From: CAXXHQ01 sp963665265
GTDB lineage: Bacteria > Planctomycetota > Planctomycetia > Pirellulales > Thermoguttaceae
Direction of reading: 5' to 3'
Assembly: GCA_963665265.2 (NCBI GenBank)
Contig: OY762224.2
Location: 1,302,001 to 1,366,000, forward strand
Length of the DNA stretch: 64,000 bases
Positions within the stretch are counted from its first letter, which is position 1. Every line of letters starts with the position of its first letter. The translations under genes and the position numbers were made by a program. This document shows, in pieces, positions 8,701 to 17,305 of the stretch. The notes beneath the pieces were generated by a model, which did not search any database, had not been told where the DNA came from, and saw only the letters and a program-made list of their open reading frames with translations.

Positions 8701-9402
8701 AGTGTCGAGCGGATCGCCAGGCTTCAAGTCGGCCTCTTTCTGCAAGGCTTTTTTCGTCACGTATTCGTTACCCACGAATTTTACTTCGCGAAGAATCGGA
8801 CGTTCGACGATGTCGAAAGCGACTTCGCATCCGCCTTGAACGACCCGAACGTAGGTCTTCACGTCGATGAACATGTGCGTATGATCGAGACGACGAACGT
8901 CTTCCTCGAGTTGGTCGGAATCGAAAGCTCGACCGACGCGAGTGCGGATGTAAGGCTTGATTTTGTCGAGGGAAAGCGATTTATTGCCGCGCACGTCCAC
9001 CTTGAGCACTTGCAATCCTTGAGCGGCTCGCTGGGCGGAAATCGACGTGCCGGAAAGCTTTTGCGTTCGCGGATTCGGATCGATTTCGGGCGGAACGGCG
9101 GAGGTTACGGCGCCGCGCGGACCGATCGGCACCGATAGATTTGCTTGGGGAACCAGCCCGTTTTGTCTCGGTGCTAAAGAGACCCCGACCGTCGAACCGG
9201 TTTCGTTGCGCAGAACGGTTGCGCTAGGCATTGCGGGACCGCTCGCCGGCGCGCCGTTCGACTCGGGGAACGCCGGGCCGGCATCGTATTGCGCAAGGCA
9301 AACCGAGGCGCCGAAACACACCGCTAAGCATGCGGCGATCATTCCGGCTCGGTAACCGAGCGGTCTGTTTTCAGCTCTTGGGCAGTGTCCAAAAAGCGCC
9401 AT
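5725..9402 (-). CDS. bamA: outer membrane protein assembly factor BamA with long Gln/Tyr-rich linker
   Basis: 1225 residues from ATG 9402, which has GAAAGAG about six bases upstream; a start 11 codons earlier lacks this. A hydrophobic segment (AGMIAACLAVCFGASVCLA) gives a signal peptide. From about residue 130 to 540 there are five POTRA-like repeats (for example DVRGNKSLSLDKIKPYI, VKFVGNEYVTKKALQ and VSVNGNTKYLSDTLL). Residues about 585 to 835 form a Gln/Tyr/Pro-rich, disordered stretch. From about 865 to the end is the Omp85 barrel, with the conserved GGSSSIRGFQYR turn and a final Phe-Asn-Arg. It inserts beta-barrel proteins into the outer membrane. Ordinary BamA is about 800 residues; the extra length is almost all linker. 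Monocistronic and divergent from the methyltransferase gene. Confidence 0.9.
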   Translation of the reverse strand: MALFGHCPRAENRPLGYRAGMIAACLAVCFGASVCLAQYDAGPAFPESNGAPASGPAMPSATVLRNETGSTVGVSLAPRQNGLVPQANLSVPIGPRGAVTSAVPPEIDPNPRTQKLSGTSISAQRAAQGLQVLKVDVRGNKSLSLDKIKPYIRTRVGRAFDSDQLEEDVRRLDHTHMFIDVKTYVRVVQGGCEVAFDIVERPILREVKFVGNEYVTKKALQKEADLKPGDPLDTFAVEEARRKLEAYYKKKGYSKARVTLLEGDKPEDRKAIFLINEGVKQKVQVVVFEGNTIATDARLRTQIDTKTPFLYLFSGEFKRSDLDEDVNRLIAYYRGLGFFNVEIGREVHEYDGEDKYSFDLIRSRIGREFNQITQANWVVVTFVIHEGPRFKIRNVSVNGNTKYLSDTLLRDIKLKSGDYFNQSQMTADTTMMQDMYGGVGYAFADVKADIRFLEEPGTLDLVYNVKEGAKYRVDRIDVAIKGEFPHTKITTVLNRLSIHPGDVVDTREIRASERRLKFSGLFENNPAAGETPKLVFSPPESEDGDLEGRGQSQTAGRPGSRPNVRNQSPEPSPDEERVMTLRLEGTAVNQEQWNREQSAAPQGYIYADGSRPTMYPTLQVLAQTPQNQQNPIAYQQQNLQPYQAQYQRQDQTQYPPQNPRQYQTDYQAGYQPAQAAPQRQESYSQSYGQSYPAQQSQQPAAQRQEQTTRQNVWPAPADAQRNYGEPTVVRGQYTDEGRSTPSLPSRLRWLGGDSSRQAASSNGVVQTAYNETQDAAYPQTNPQQSYQQQPQQYQQQGYPQQQYAQADGQQGYSQQPNGAAPQQNLQNQYLAASEMPPPERMVQPIFGQNSPFMSGRAPDEPMASLPINIPVNETQTGRFMLGVGVNSDSGLFGQVVIDEQNFDIFNVPRSWDDIKNFTAWRGNGQRLRIQAMPGTTTQTYSVNFDEPFWMDSQNGLGLGGYYYTRSFTEWYEERIGGRIAIKRQLTSDLNGEIAYRGASIGISNPIDAAMPDLAEVVGKNGLHGFSAGITHDTRDNPYLATQGHLLSFTAEQVIGTFQYPKLDLDARKYFMLHERPDGSGRHVLSVSGKVGWSGDDTPIYDRYFGGGSSSIRGFQYRYASPRAYAPTLGTYEICGGDFQALTSTEYMFPITADDMLRGVIFCDAGTVERSLSDWHDKFRVAPGFGLRITIPAMGSAPIALDFAFPVVSNPGDQKQVFSFFMGFNR

Positions 9403-9932
9403 CCGATGCTCTTTCCGTCGTCGGCGTCGAATCAATGTGGTACGGACTTAAGTGATTGCGTTCGCCTTGCTTATTGAGTTCCTTCAGCCGAGGTTTTTCG
9501 CTCGGCGCAGGGCACTTTCGCAAGGTCGCGTAGAAATACCTAAAGAGAGGAATCAGAACAAGTCGAATATTCACTCTTTACTAGTAATTCTTTGGAGCGA
9601 TGGGAAGGCTAGGGTGCTTGCGACGCCTAGGAAGGCAGTAGTTGGATAGCCGCCTATGTTTCGCTCTCTATTTGAGAACCGCCATTAGCTTTCCCTCTTG
9701 ACGGCGCAACGCTCTGGCTGGCAAGTTTTTTTTCTGTGTAAACTCTACGCATCTCTCGCATTCTTCGTATAGTGCGGCGTAATCGTTGTTCTTGATAACT
9801 CTCCGCAAGAAAATCCCCCTCCGTGCCGAAAAGCAGATAGTCGGGCAAACTTTACCGATTATTCGGATTGTAGGCTACAAGATCTTTTTCGTTCGCCTAC
9901 ATGCATTTCAACGGATTGATGAGGGATGCGTC
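9403..9932. other. divergent intergenic region bamA / methyltransferase
   Basis: About 530 bases. It must hold promoters for both flanking genes, but no clear -35/-10 pair is visible. A run of nine T (about 9725-9733) is the only notable feature. Confidence 0.4.
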
Positions 9933-11303
9933 ATGATTGACAACGCTTTGGACGTTCGAGCGAATTGCTTGGCCTGCGGGAGCGACATCACTTATCCCTT
10001 GTATAACCCTGCCCCGCAACCGATGGGTATGATTAATTTACCCCACACGAGGGAAGCCGCGCTGCGGTCGCCGTTGTTTCCCATGAATTTTCGGGCTTGC
10101 TCGTTCTGCGGACATGTTTTCAACATCGATTTCGATTACGACCTGATTCCCTACCAGGGCGATTCGAACATGATGTTTAACCGCGGTGAGTTGTGGATGA
10201 AGCATCTCAACGCAATGATCGACGTTCTCGTCCGCGATTACGACGCTGCGGGAAAAACACTTGTCGATATCGGATGCGGAGACGGCTTGTTCTTTCAATT
10301 GCTGACCGAGCGTCGCCTTGGTTGCCGCTGCATCGGTTACGAACCGGGAATTGAAGCCGAGACCGCCCGTAAGAACGGATTAGTCGTCGAACGCGATTAC
10401 TTCGTTCCCGAGCGCGATTTAGAGAAAACGCGGCCCGACGTTCTTGTTTGCCGGCATGTGATTGAGCATATGGACGATCCGCGATCATTCTTGCGTTCGA
10501 TCGTTTATTGGTGCAATCGGCACGAACTGTTTCCGACGTTTATGGTCGAGGTTCCGCGGATCGATCGCGCGGTCGCTCAATCGCGGATCACCGATTTCTT
10601 ATACGAACATGTTTCAAACTTCACGGATCGCAGCTTTCGCGCGGTTTTCGAATCGACCGGCTACGAAATATGCGATTTGCGTCCGTTTTATGGCGACGAA
10701 GTTCTTGTGGCGGTCGTGCGTCCGCAAAAGTTGGCGCACTTGAACGAGATTCAAATCGCCTCGAAAAAATTCTACGACGACGTGGGCTTGCAGTCGGTTC
10801 GGGTTCGCGAACAGTTGGAAGCGTTGCGACGAGCGGGAAAGAAAGTGGCGTTTTGGGGCGCGGCCAGCAAAGGTGCCGCTTTCTTAAACGCCTTCGGCAT
10901 CGACGCCGCGAATTTTCCGATCGTCGTCGATTCGGATCTGAACAAAGTCGGTCGGTTCGTTCCAGGGGCCGGACAGGAAATACGATCGCCGGATTATTTA
11001 ATAGAGCGTCCCGTCGACGTCGTGGTGATAACGACGCGATGGCGTGCGAAAGACATCGTCGCGGAAATGAAGCGACGCGGAATTACTTATCAAGATGCGT
11101 TGACGCTTCAAGGCGCGCAACTGCAGTCTTATCGAGAGGAGTACGCGGATGAACAAGCAACAGGTCAAGAAAAACGGCAAGTCATTGCGCCGCCCCATTT
11201 CCTCGGAGATTCTCGGCGGAACTCCGAAAGCGGGCGGACCGGTCTCGGAATCGTCCCGCTTGCCGGAAATATCCCCTACGGCGACCTGCCTTCTTGGCGA
11301 TAA
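9933..11303 (+). CDS. class I SAM-dependent sugar C-methyltransferase
   Basis: 456 residues from ATG 9933, with GAGGGA at 9921-9926; an earlier in-frame start at 9786 has no such site. An N-terminal zinc-binding region carries CLACG (Cys12, Cys15) and CSFCG. A Rossmann methyltransferase core follows with the SAM motif LVDIGCGDGLFF and RHVIEHMDDP. The C-terminal half (KKVAFWGAASKGAAFLNAFG to DVVVITTRWRAKDIV) matches the C-methyltransferase C-terminal domain of NDP-sugar enzymes such as the TylC3/NovU group. It probably methylates a nucleotide-linked deoxysugar. The last 50 or so residues lie in a 155-base overlap with the downstream gene and look unconserved. The neighbours (GT41-like transferase, fliD, fliS) suggest a flagellar sugar. 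Confidence 0.8.
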   Translation: MIDNALDVRANCLACGSDITYPLYNPAPQPMGMINLPHTREAALRSPLFPMNFRACSFCGHVFNIDFDYDLIPYQGDSNMMFNRGELWMKHLNAMIDVLVRDYDAAGKTLVDIGCGDGLFFQLLTERRLGCRCIGYEPGIEAETARKNGLVVERDYFVPERDLEKTRPDVLVCRHVIEHMDDPRSFLRSIVYWCNRHELFPTFMVEVPRIDRAVAQSRITDFLYEHVSNFTDRSFRAVFESTGYEICDLRPFYGDEVLVAVVRPQKLAHLNEIQIASKKFYDDVGLQSVRVREQLEALRRAGKKVAFWGAASKGAAFLNAFGIDAANFPIVVDSDLNKVGRFVPGAGQEIRSPDYLIERPVDVVVITTRWRAKDIVAEMKRRGITYQDALTLQGAQLQSYREEYADEQATGQEKRQVIAPPHFLGDSRRNSESGRTGLGIVPLAGNIPYGDLPSWR

Positions 11304-13206
11304 GCGACCGCTCTCCGCGTTATTCGGCGAGGACGCCGGACGGCGTTTCCGTCTCGATCCGGGCATCGGCTCGACGTCTCCGGTCGTCGAGTTGGCGAAA
11401 AGTATTGCGCCGTTCAAGAGCGACGAAGGCGCCGTCACGGTTACGGCCGAGGAATGCGCTAAATTTCCGAATAGCGAGCTGATTCCTCTCTATTACGCGA
11501 AGAAGTTTCATCTCCTTAGCGCAATGCTGTTTATGAAATTAGTTCGCTACGGAAGCGAGCAGATATTAGCGCTAACTCCGGAAATTCAAAACGAGGTCGA
11601 CGAGGTCGTCGGAGCGCTGTTGTTCGTGTTATCGAGACCTGACTTTGAGATATCGAACGAATTGATTCCGCAATTCGTTTCGATGAATCACGTACTATGC
11701 AACGTGATTCGCATTTCTTCGTATCGCACCTCGGATCCGTGGGTTAAGCAACTCATGCGTCAGGAGCGGAATTTAGCCAAGCTTTTGATTCTTTATAACG
11801 TGCGTTGCGAAACGGACATTGATCCGACGGCCTTGGTTAACGCGCAAACGAAACTGGGGTCGCTCTGGTACACGCGATATTCGCTGGGGGTGGGCGGTTA
11901 CGCCGCCGACGCTCCGCTCGAAAAAATCCGACGCTGCCTCGCTAACGTTCCCGAGTCGTTCGTCATGCCCGACACGACCGTCACCGCGTCGTATTTCAAT
12001 TGCACCTACGTCGATCACGAAAACGATTGGAAATACAAATCGGAGATCAACAAGCGGATTCAAAGGGAGCTAAAAGACGTCGGCGTGAGGAACAAACCCC
12101 GGCGAAACAGCGTGGCGATCATCACTTCAAAGTGGTGGCCGCAAACGGCCGTCTATAAAAGCTGCGCTCCGTTCATCAATACGTTAAGCGACGAATACGA
12201 TCTAACCCTAGTTCATACGGGGCCGGATCGGGAGGGAATCGACAAATCGATTTTTAATCGCGTTCTGAGCGTCAAGCTCGAAGGCGATAAGCTCGATTTC
12301 AGCCAAATACTCGAAAACGATTTCCAATTGGCCTATTTCCCAGACATCGGGATGACGGCTGAATCGATTTGGTTGGCCAATATGCGCATCGCGCCGATTC
12401 AAGCGATGGGCTACGGGCACCCGGTCAGCACTTACGGCGCATTGGTCGATTACTTCATCGGCGGAGCCGACGCGGAGTTGCCGGTCGGAGCCGAGAAATT
12501 CTATTCGGAACGATTAGTATTGATTCCCGGCATCGGCCAGCATCCCGTGCTTCCGCAGTATGAGCCGAAGCGTCCTGAACCAAAGGACGATCTTTTACGC
12601 GTCAACTGCGCGTGGGGATGCACGAAAATCAATGCCCCGCTGCTCCGATTGATGCGGGAGATTCGCGACCGGTCAAATAAGCCGATGCAATTCCAATTTT
12701 TCCCGGCCTGGGGATTGGAACGATACAACGCAGTAATTCCGTTTCTGCAAGACATTGAAGCGGCGCTCGGCACGGCTGCCCACGTCTACGCGAATCGACC
12801 CTATAACGATTACATGAGTTGCATGGAAAACTCGGCGTTGGCGATCGATTCGTTCCCCTTCGGCGGATACAACAACATCGTCGATTCGCTGTTCTTGCGG
12901 ATTCCGTTGGTCAGTTTCCAAGGCGATCGGTTCTACAATCGAGCGGCGTCGGCGTTATTGCGAAAGGTCGATCTCGAAGAATTGATAGCGACCAACGGCG
13001 ATGAATACGTTGAGAAGACTGTTCGTTTGATTAACGACGACGATTATCGCCATGACGTCCGCGATCGCATCGCAAAAATCGATTTACAGGAACGGTTGTT
13101 CAATACCGATGAACCGCCGTTCTTCAAAGACGCAATTAACTTCATCATCGATCACCATGAACAGTTAAGTCAGGATACTTGTCGCACGCCGATTTTCATT
13201 CGATGA
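11149..13206 (+). CDS. GT41-like (OGT/HMW1C-type) glycosyltransferase
   Basis: 685 residues from ATG 11149, preceded by GAGGAG (11135-11140). The N-terminal 300 residues are mostly helical and unassigned. The C-terminal half has the GT-B layout of the GT41 group: IAPIQAMGYGHPVSTYG, then YSERLVLIPG, and then DSFPFGGYNNIVDSL with LRIPLVSFQGDRFYNRAASALLRKV, which corresponds to the nucleotide-sugar site of OGT/HMW1C enzymes. It would transfer a sugar from a UDP- or other NDP-sugar onto protein in the cytoplasm. It overlaps the methyltransferase gene by 155 bases and sits 390 bases before fliD, so flagellin or another flagellar part is the likely acceptor (inference). TPR repeats are not evident. 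Confidence 0.7.
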   Translation: MNKQQVKKNGKSLRRPISSEILGGTPKAGGPVSESSRLPEISPTATCLLGDKRPLSALFGEDAGRRFRLDPGIGSTSPVVELAKSIAPFKSDEGAVTVTAEECAKFPNSELIPLYYAKKFHLLSAMLFMKLVRYGSEQILALTPEIQNEVDEVVGALLFVLSRPDFEISNELIPQFVSMNHVLCNVIRISSYRTSDPWVKQLMRQERNLAKLLILYNVRCETDIDPTALVNAQTKLGSLWYTRYSLGVGGYAADAPLEKIRRCLANVPESFVMPDTTVTASYFNCTYVDHENDWKYKSEINKRIQRELKDVGVRNKPRRNSVAIITSKWWPQTAVYKSCAPFINTLSDEYDLTLVHTGPDREGIDKSIFNRVLSVKLEGDKLDFSQILENDFQLAYFPDIGMTAESIWLANMRIAPIQAMGYGHPVSTYGALVDYFIGGADAELPVGAEKFYSERLVLIPGIGQHPVLPQYEPKRPEPKDDLLRVNCAWGCTKINAPLLRLMREIRDRSNKPMQFQFFPAWGLERYNAVIPFLQDIEAALGTAAHVYANRPYNDYMSCMENSALAIDSFPFGGYNNIVDSLFLRIPLVSFQGDRFYNRAASALLRKVDLEELIATNGDEYVEKTVRLINDDDYRHDVRDRIAKIDLQERLFNTDEPPFFKDAINFIIDHHEQLSQDTCRTPIFIR

Positions 13207-13595
13207 CGTACGGCCCGCCTTGGCGGGAAATAACGACTACGCGACGAATCGAAGTTGGAACGCCCCGGCAAGACGGACGGTCGTAGCGATTGTAGCGATT
13301 ACGGCGACGTCGCCGGCCGGAGACGTCAAGCAGTCGGTAAATTGCTGGATATTGCGCAATTTTTTCGACGATAACGATTAACGGAAGAATGCGCTGCCCC
13401 CCTGCGCAAATGCACGGCGCCTTGAGTTGATTACGCACGTATTATGCGTTTTGCGCGGAGAAGAATTGACGATATCGTCGCGTCGCCCTCGGCGATGAGT
13501 GCGGTTCATCGTTAATTCCGGGATCCTTGACGGAAAACGCATTTTGGCGGAGCGAAGTTCAATCAGCTTTCGCCTTTTTTTGTAAGGTACGTGCC
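13207..13595. other. intergenic region before fliD
   Basis: About 390 bases. A CGACGATAA at about 13366 resembles the -10 of flagellar sigma-28 promoters, but no matching -35 lies 11 bases upstream. No other signal is visible. Confidence 0.3.
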
Positions 13596-16403
13596 ATGTC
13601 CACAATGTCTTTGGGAACGATTTCCAGCTCCACGGGTTTAATCTCCGGCATCGATTACGAGACGCTGGTGACGAATCTGATGAAATTGGCGTCAACGCGG
13701 AAAACGTTGCTTTCTAACGCCACGGACAAACTTACAGAAAAAAAGACAGCTTATACCAAAATTCAGGCGAATCTCGCCACATTGCAATATTCGACGAACA
13801 GCCTCGGAAAAAGCTCGCTATTTGAATCGGCGAACGTCACAAGCAGCAATGCGAGCGTGATTAAACTCGCCGCAAACGGCTCGCCGACGACTGGAACGTA
13901 TAAATTCGTCGCCGTGCAAGAGGCGCAAGCGGGGCAAGTTCAAAGCGGCTCGTATTCCTCTTCAACTTCGACGGTCGGTAGCGGAACGCTCACCTTCCGC
14001 TTCGGAGACACTGTGGCGAAAACCGCCTCATTAAGTTCGCTGAACGGCGGAGTCGGAATTACAAAGGGTTCAATTCGCATTACCGATCGTAGCGGCGCTT
14101 CGGCGGACGTCGATCTTTCAAACGTTCAAACCCTCAACGACGTCCTGACGGCGATCAATAACAATACGACGATCGACGTGACTGCGGCGATCGAAGGCGA
14201 TCACATCACGCTTACCGACAACACCGGCGAAACAAAGTCGAATTTGATCGTCAAGGATATCAAGAGCGGTTCGACGGCGTCGTCGCTCGGACTGGCCGGG
14301 ATTAACGTAGCGACCTCGACGGCCGACGGGAGCGACCTAATTTCGCTTTCTAAAAACACGTCGTTGAGCGATCTCAACGACGGCATGGGCGTCGCCGTTA
14401 ATACCGCTTTGGCCGATTTCTCTTATACGTTGCGCGACGGAACGACGGGAACGATCGATCTATCCCCGGCCACGACGACCGGCTCCGGCAACAGCGCAGT
14501 TACCACGGTGGACGCCGACACGACCCTCGGAGACGTCGTCGATCGCATTAACGCCGCTAATTCGAGTAAACTTAGCGCATCGATTAGTTCCGACGGAAAA
14601 CGAATCGTCATCACCGATTTAACCTCAGGCTCCGGCGATTTTAAACTCACGGAACTTTCCGGCTCGACCGTCTTGCAAGACCTTGGTCTAAACAAAACTT
14701 CGGAAGAAGGCGTGATTACCGGCGATCGAATTATCGGCGGGGCGAACTCCGTCTTACTTTCCAGCCTCAACGGCGGAGCGGGCCTAGGCGATTTGGGGCA
14801 ACTAAAAATCACTAATCGAAGCGGCGAAAAAGCGACGGTCGATTTGTCCGGCGCCGAAACCCTCGACGACGTCGCTAGTTTGATTAACAATGCCGGTCTA
14901 GGCGTTTCCGCTTCAATAAACGACCCGGGAACAGGACTAAAAATCACCGATACGACCGGAACCGACGCGCGAAACTTAATTATCGCCGACGGCGACGATG
15001 GCTTGAAAACGGCGACCGCCTTGGGCATTACCGCCAACGTCGCCGCGAACTCCGTTACGGGCGGCGATTTAAAACTGCAAGTCGTCGGCGTCTCTACGAA
15101 TTTGTCCTCGCTCAACGGCGGGGCGGGCGTCGCAAAGTCATCCTTCTCGATCACCGATAGCAAAGGAAGCAAGACGACGATCGATCTATCCGGCAACGCC
15201 GTCTCGACGATCGGAGACGTCATTAACCTCATCAATTTGAAAGCGACTGGAGTCACCGCGTCGATCAACTCGACCGGAGACGGCATTCAATTGGTCGACA
15301 AAGCCGGCGGTTCGTCCACGTTATCAGTAAAAGAAGGCTCCGGAACGACTGCCGAAGATTTGCATCTAACCGGTTTTCCCACGACGAAGACCGTTAACGG
15401 AACGTCGACTCAGGTGATCGACGGCGCTGTTACGCAGTCCGTCACGATCGACTCGACGGATACCCTTGACGCTTTGGTGACAAAGATAAATAAGCTTGGC
15501 GCCGGCGTTACGGCCAGCGTCAATAACGACGGTGGCGGCTACCGACTTGTTCTTGAATCGGACAACACGGGCGCAGCAAGCAAACTGGTCGTCAATTCGA
15601 CTGGTTCCGGACTCTCTTTCAGTACGCTCGTCGACGCGCAGGACGCCATCCTGAAGTACTCCGTCTCGGGCGCGTCGAGCATGAAAACCGTGACTTCAAG
15701 CTCAAACACGTTTTCTGGCGTCGTTGAAGGGCTAGACGTTACGATCGCTTCCGCCTCGACCTCGGCGGTAACCGGTACGGTAACTGAGGATTATTCCAAT
15801 CTGCAAACCGCCGTAAAATCGTTCGTTAGCTATTACAACAGCTATCTTGATACGATGAGCGGTTATACGACCTATAACTCGACAACCACCGGCACAGCGA
15901 ACGCCACAGACCTTCTTCTCGGCGATTCGACCGCTTTTTTAATTGAATCTCGCCTTTCTAACCTCGTCAGCGGTCGTTTTACAAATACGCAAGGCGACTT
16001 GCAAGGGCTCGCCAACGTCGGCATTTCGTTCGACCAGTCCACCGGACAGCTCACGTTCGACTCAACTGTGTTAGAAAGCGCTTTGGATTCAAATTCCTCG
16101 GCCGTAGAAAATTTCTTCACAAATTCGATCACCGGCTTCTCCGCTAAGTTTTCGGATATGATCGATTCGCTTTCCGAAAGCGACAGTTCGCTGATCAGCA
16201 CCAAAATCAGCGGATTGGAAGATACCGTCAGCACGAATACCGCCAAGATGACGGCGATGCAAAAATCGCTCGACGCTCAGGAGACGCGTCTCTACACGCA
16301 AATGTATCACCTAGAGACGACCATCTCAAGCTTGCAAAAGAATTTGAAAGCGCTTGATTCCATCTCATGGATCACGGATAGTAAGTCCAGCAGCAGTTCA
16401 TGA
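13596..16403 (+). CDS. fliD: flagellar filament capping protein FliD (hook-associated protein 2)
   Basis: 935 residues from ATG 13596 (TAAGG at 13582-13586); the frame is open 23 codons further but without a start signal. The N-terminus (SSTGLISGIDYETLVTNLMKLAS) and the C-terminal helical region (ETRLYTQMYHLETTISSLQKNLKALDS, here split across text) are those of FliD. In between lie four or five copies of a flagellin hook-IN type module beginning with SLNGGxG and containing ITDxSG, DLS and a LxDVxxxIN helix, near residues 145, 256, 387, 503 and 615. FliD caps the growing filament and is exported by the flagellar type III system. Usual FliD is 450-700 residues, so this one is enlarged by repeats. 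It sits directly before fliS. Confidence 0.92.
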   Translation: MSTMSLGTISSSTGLISGIDYETLVTNLMKLASTRKTLLSNATDKLTEKKTAYTKIQANLATLQYSTNSLGKSSLFESANVTSSNASVIKLAANGSPTTGTYKFVAVQEAQAGQVQSGSYSSSTSTVGSGTLTFRFGDTVAKTASLSSLNGGVGITKGSIRITDRSGASADVDLSNVQTLNDVLTAINNNTTIDVTAAIEGDHITLTDNTGETKSNLIVKDIKSGSTASSLGLAGINVATSTADGSDLISLSKNTSLSDLNDGMGVAVNTALADFSYTLRDGTTGTIDLSPATTTGSGNSAVTTVDADTTLGDVVDRINAANSSKLSASISSDGKRIVITDLTSGSGDFKLTELSGSTVLQDLGLNKTSEEGVITGDRIIGGANSVLLSSLNGGAGLGDLGQLKITNRSGEKATVDLSGAETLDDVASLINNAGLGVSASINDPGTGLKITDTTGTDARNLIIADGDDGLKTATALGITANVAANSVTGGDLKLQVVGVSTNLSSLNGGAGVAKSSFSITDSKGSKTTIDLSGNAVSTIGDVINLINLKATGVTASINSTGDGIQLVDKAGGSSTLSVKEGSGTTAEDLHLTGFPTTKTVNGTSTQVIDGAVTQSVTIDSTDTLDALVTKINKLGAGVTASVNNDGGGYRLVLESDNTGAASKLVVNSTGSGLSFSTLVDAQDAILKYSVSGASSMKTVTSSSNTFSGVVEGLDVTIASASTSAVTGTVTEDYSNLQTAVKSFVSYYNSYLDTMSGYTTYNSTTTGTANATDLLLGDSTAFLIESRLSNLVSGRFTNTQGDLQGLANVGISFDQSTGQLTFDSTVLESALDSNSSAVENFFTNSITGFSAKFSDMIDSLSESDSSLISTKISGLEDTVSTNTAKMTAMQKSLDAQETRLYTQMYHLETTISSLQKNLKALDSISWITDSKSSSSS

Positions 16404-16666
16404 CCTATTTGGACGGTAAAACAAACTCACACCTTCCATCGGCGAGGATGAGCGTCTTCGTCGATTGTGTTTGCGATCTTGTTTTCGTAACCGCCATGCT
16501 TTTCGAGTCTTAGACGGATTTTTCGCTCTTCCGCGGCCTCAATTTTTCGCCATTCGCGGTTTGCGATTCCAGTCCGAGTCGATTTCGCTCGATACTATTA
16601 AACAGGCGCTTTTTGCCGATCCTGCCGTCGATTCCCGCCGATCCCCCATTCCCGCCAAAGACGATT

Positions 16667-17179
16667 ATGCCCGCCACCGCTCAAGAAAGCTATTTAGTCG
16701 CCGAAGTCATGACCGCCACGCCGCAGAAGCTTCGTCTAATGCTTCTCGACGCGGCAATTCGTTCGGCTGAGCGGGCGCGAGGCTTGGCCGACGAAAACGA
16801 GTGGAAGTCCGCCGTCGAAAAAATCATTCATGTCCAAAATATCGTCAGCGAGTTACTTTCCTCGCTTGATTACGAATCGGGCGACGAGTTGGTGAAAAAG
16901 GTCGCATCGATCTATCTCTTTATTTTCCGTACGTTAGTTATCGCCGCCATGAAGCACGATGCGGAGAAACTTGACGAAGCGATCCGAGTTCTCGAAGTCG
17001 AACGGGAAACATGGCGGCAAGTTTGCGATAAGTTCGGCGGTCGAATCGGCGCCGCTTCCAACGAAACTCCGAATTTCGCTTACTCCGAAGATGCCGTTGC
17101 GTCGGCCGTCGCGTCGATTGGCGCTCCGATCTCGAACGACTACGACATGCCTGTCGGCGGATTCTCGATCGAAGCGTAA
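16667..17179 (+). CDS. fliS: flagellar export chaperone FliS
   Basis: 170 residues from ATG 16667; upstream in-frame codons lack a start signal. The N-terminal helices (QESYLVAEVMTATPQKLRLMLLDAAIRSAERA) match FliS, where ATPxKLxxMLxDxAI is the conserved core (quoted here only in part). The C-terminal extension of about 50 residues is Ser/Ala-rich and not part of the fold. FliS binds flagellin in the cytoplasm and prevents early polymerisation. It follows fliD by 263 bases; no filament gene is present in the window. Confidence 0.88.
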   Translation: MPATAQESYLVAEVMTATPQKLRLMLLDAAIRSAERARGLADENEWKSAVEKIIHVQNIVSELLSSLDYESGDELVKKVASIYLFIFRTLVIAAMKHDAEKLDEAIRVLEVERETWRQVCDKFGGRIGAASNETPNFAYSEDAVASAVASIGAPISNDYDMPVGGFSIEA

Positions 17180-17305
17180 GCCGCGGATTCTCCGAAACCC
17201 CCGCTTTTCCGCGTCCTTTCGGCGCATTCGGCGCCCTGACGGCGATCGATCCGTTTGCTATAATGGCGGTATTCCAACGTCCGCCCTGCAACGGAGTTTT
17301 CGCAG

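Noticed and set aside
13300..13400. Possible sigma-28 promoter before fliD
   Set aside because: Only the CGACGATAA half matches; no correctly spaced -35 element.
14423..15286. 287-codon minus-strand frame inside fliD
   Set aside because: Antisense shadow of the fliD repeats; no start site.
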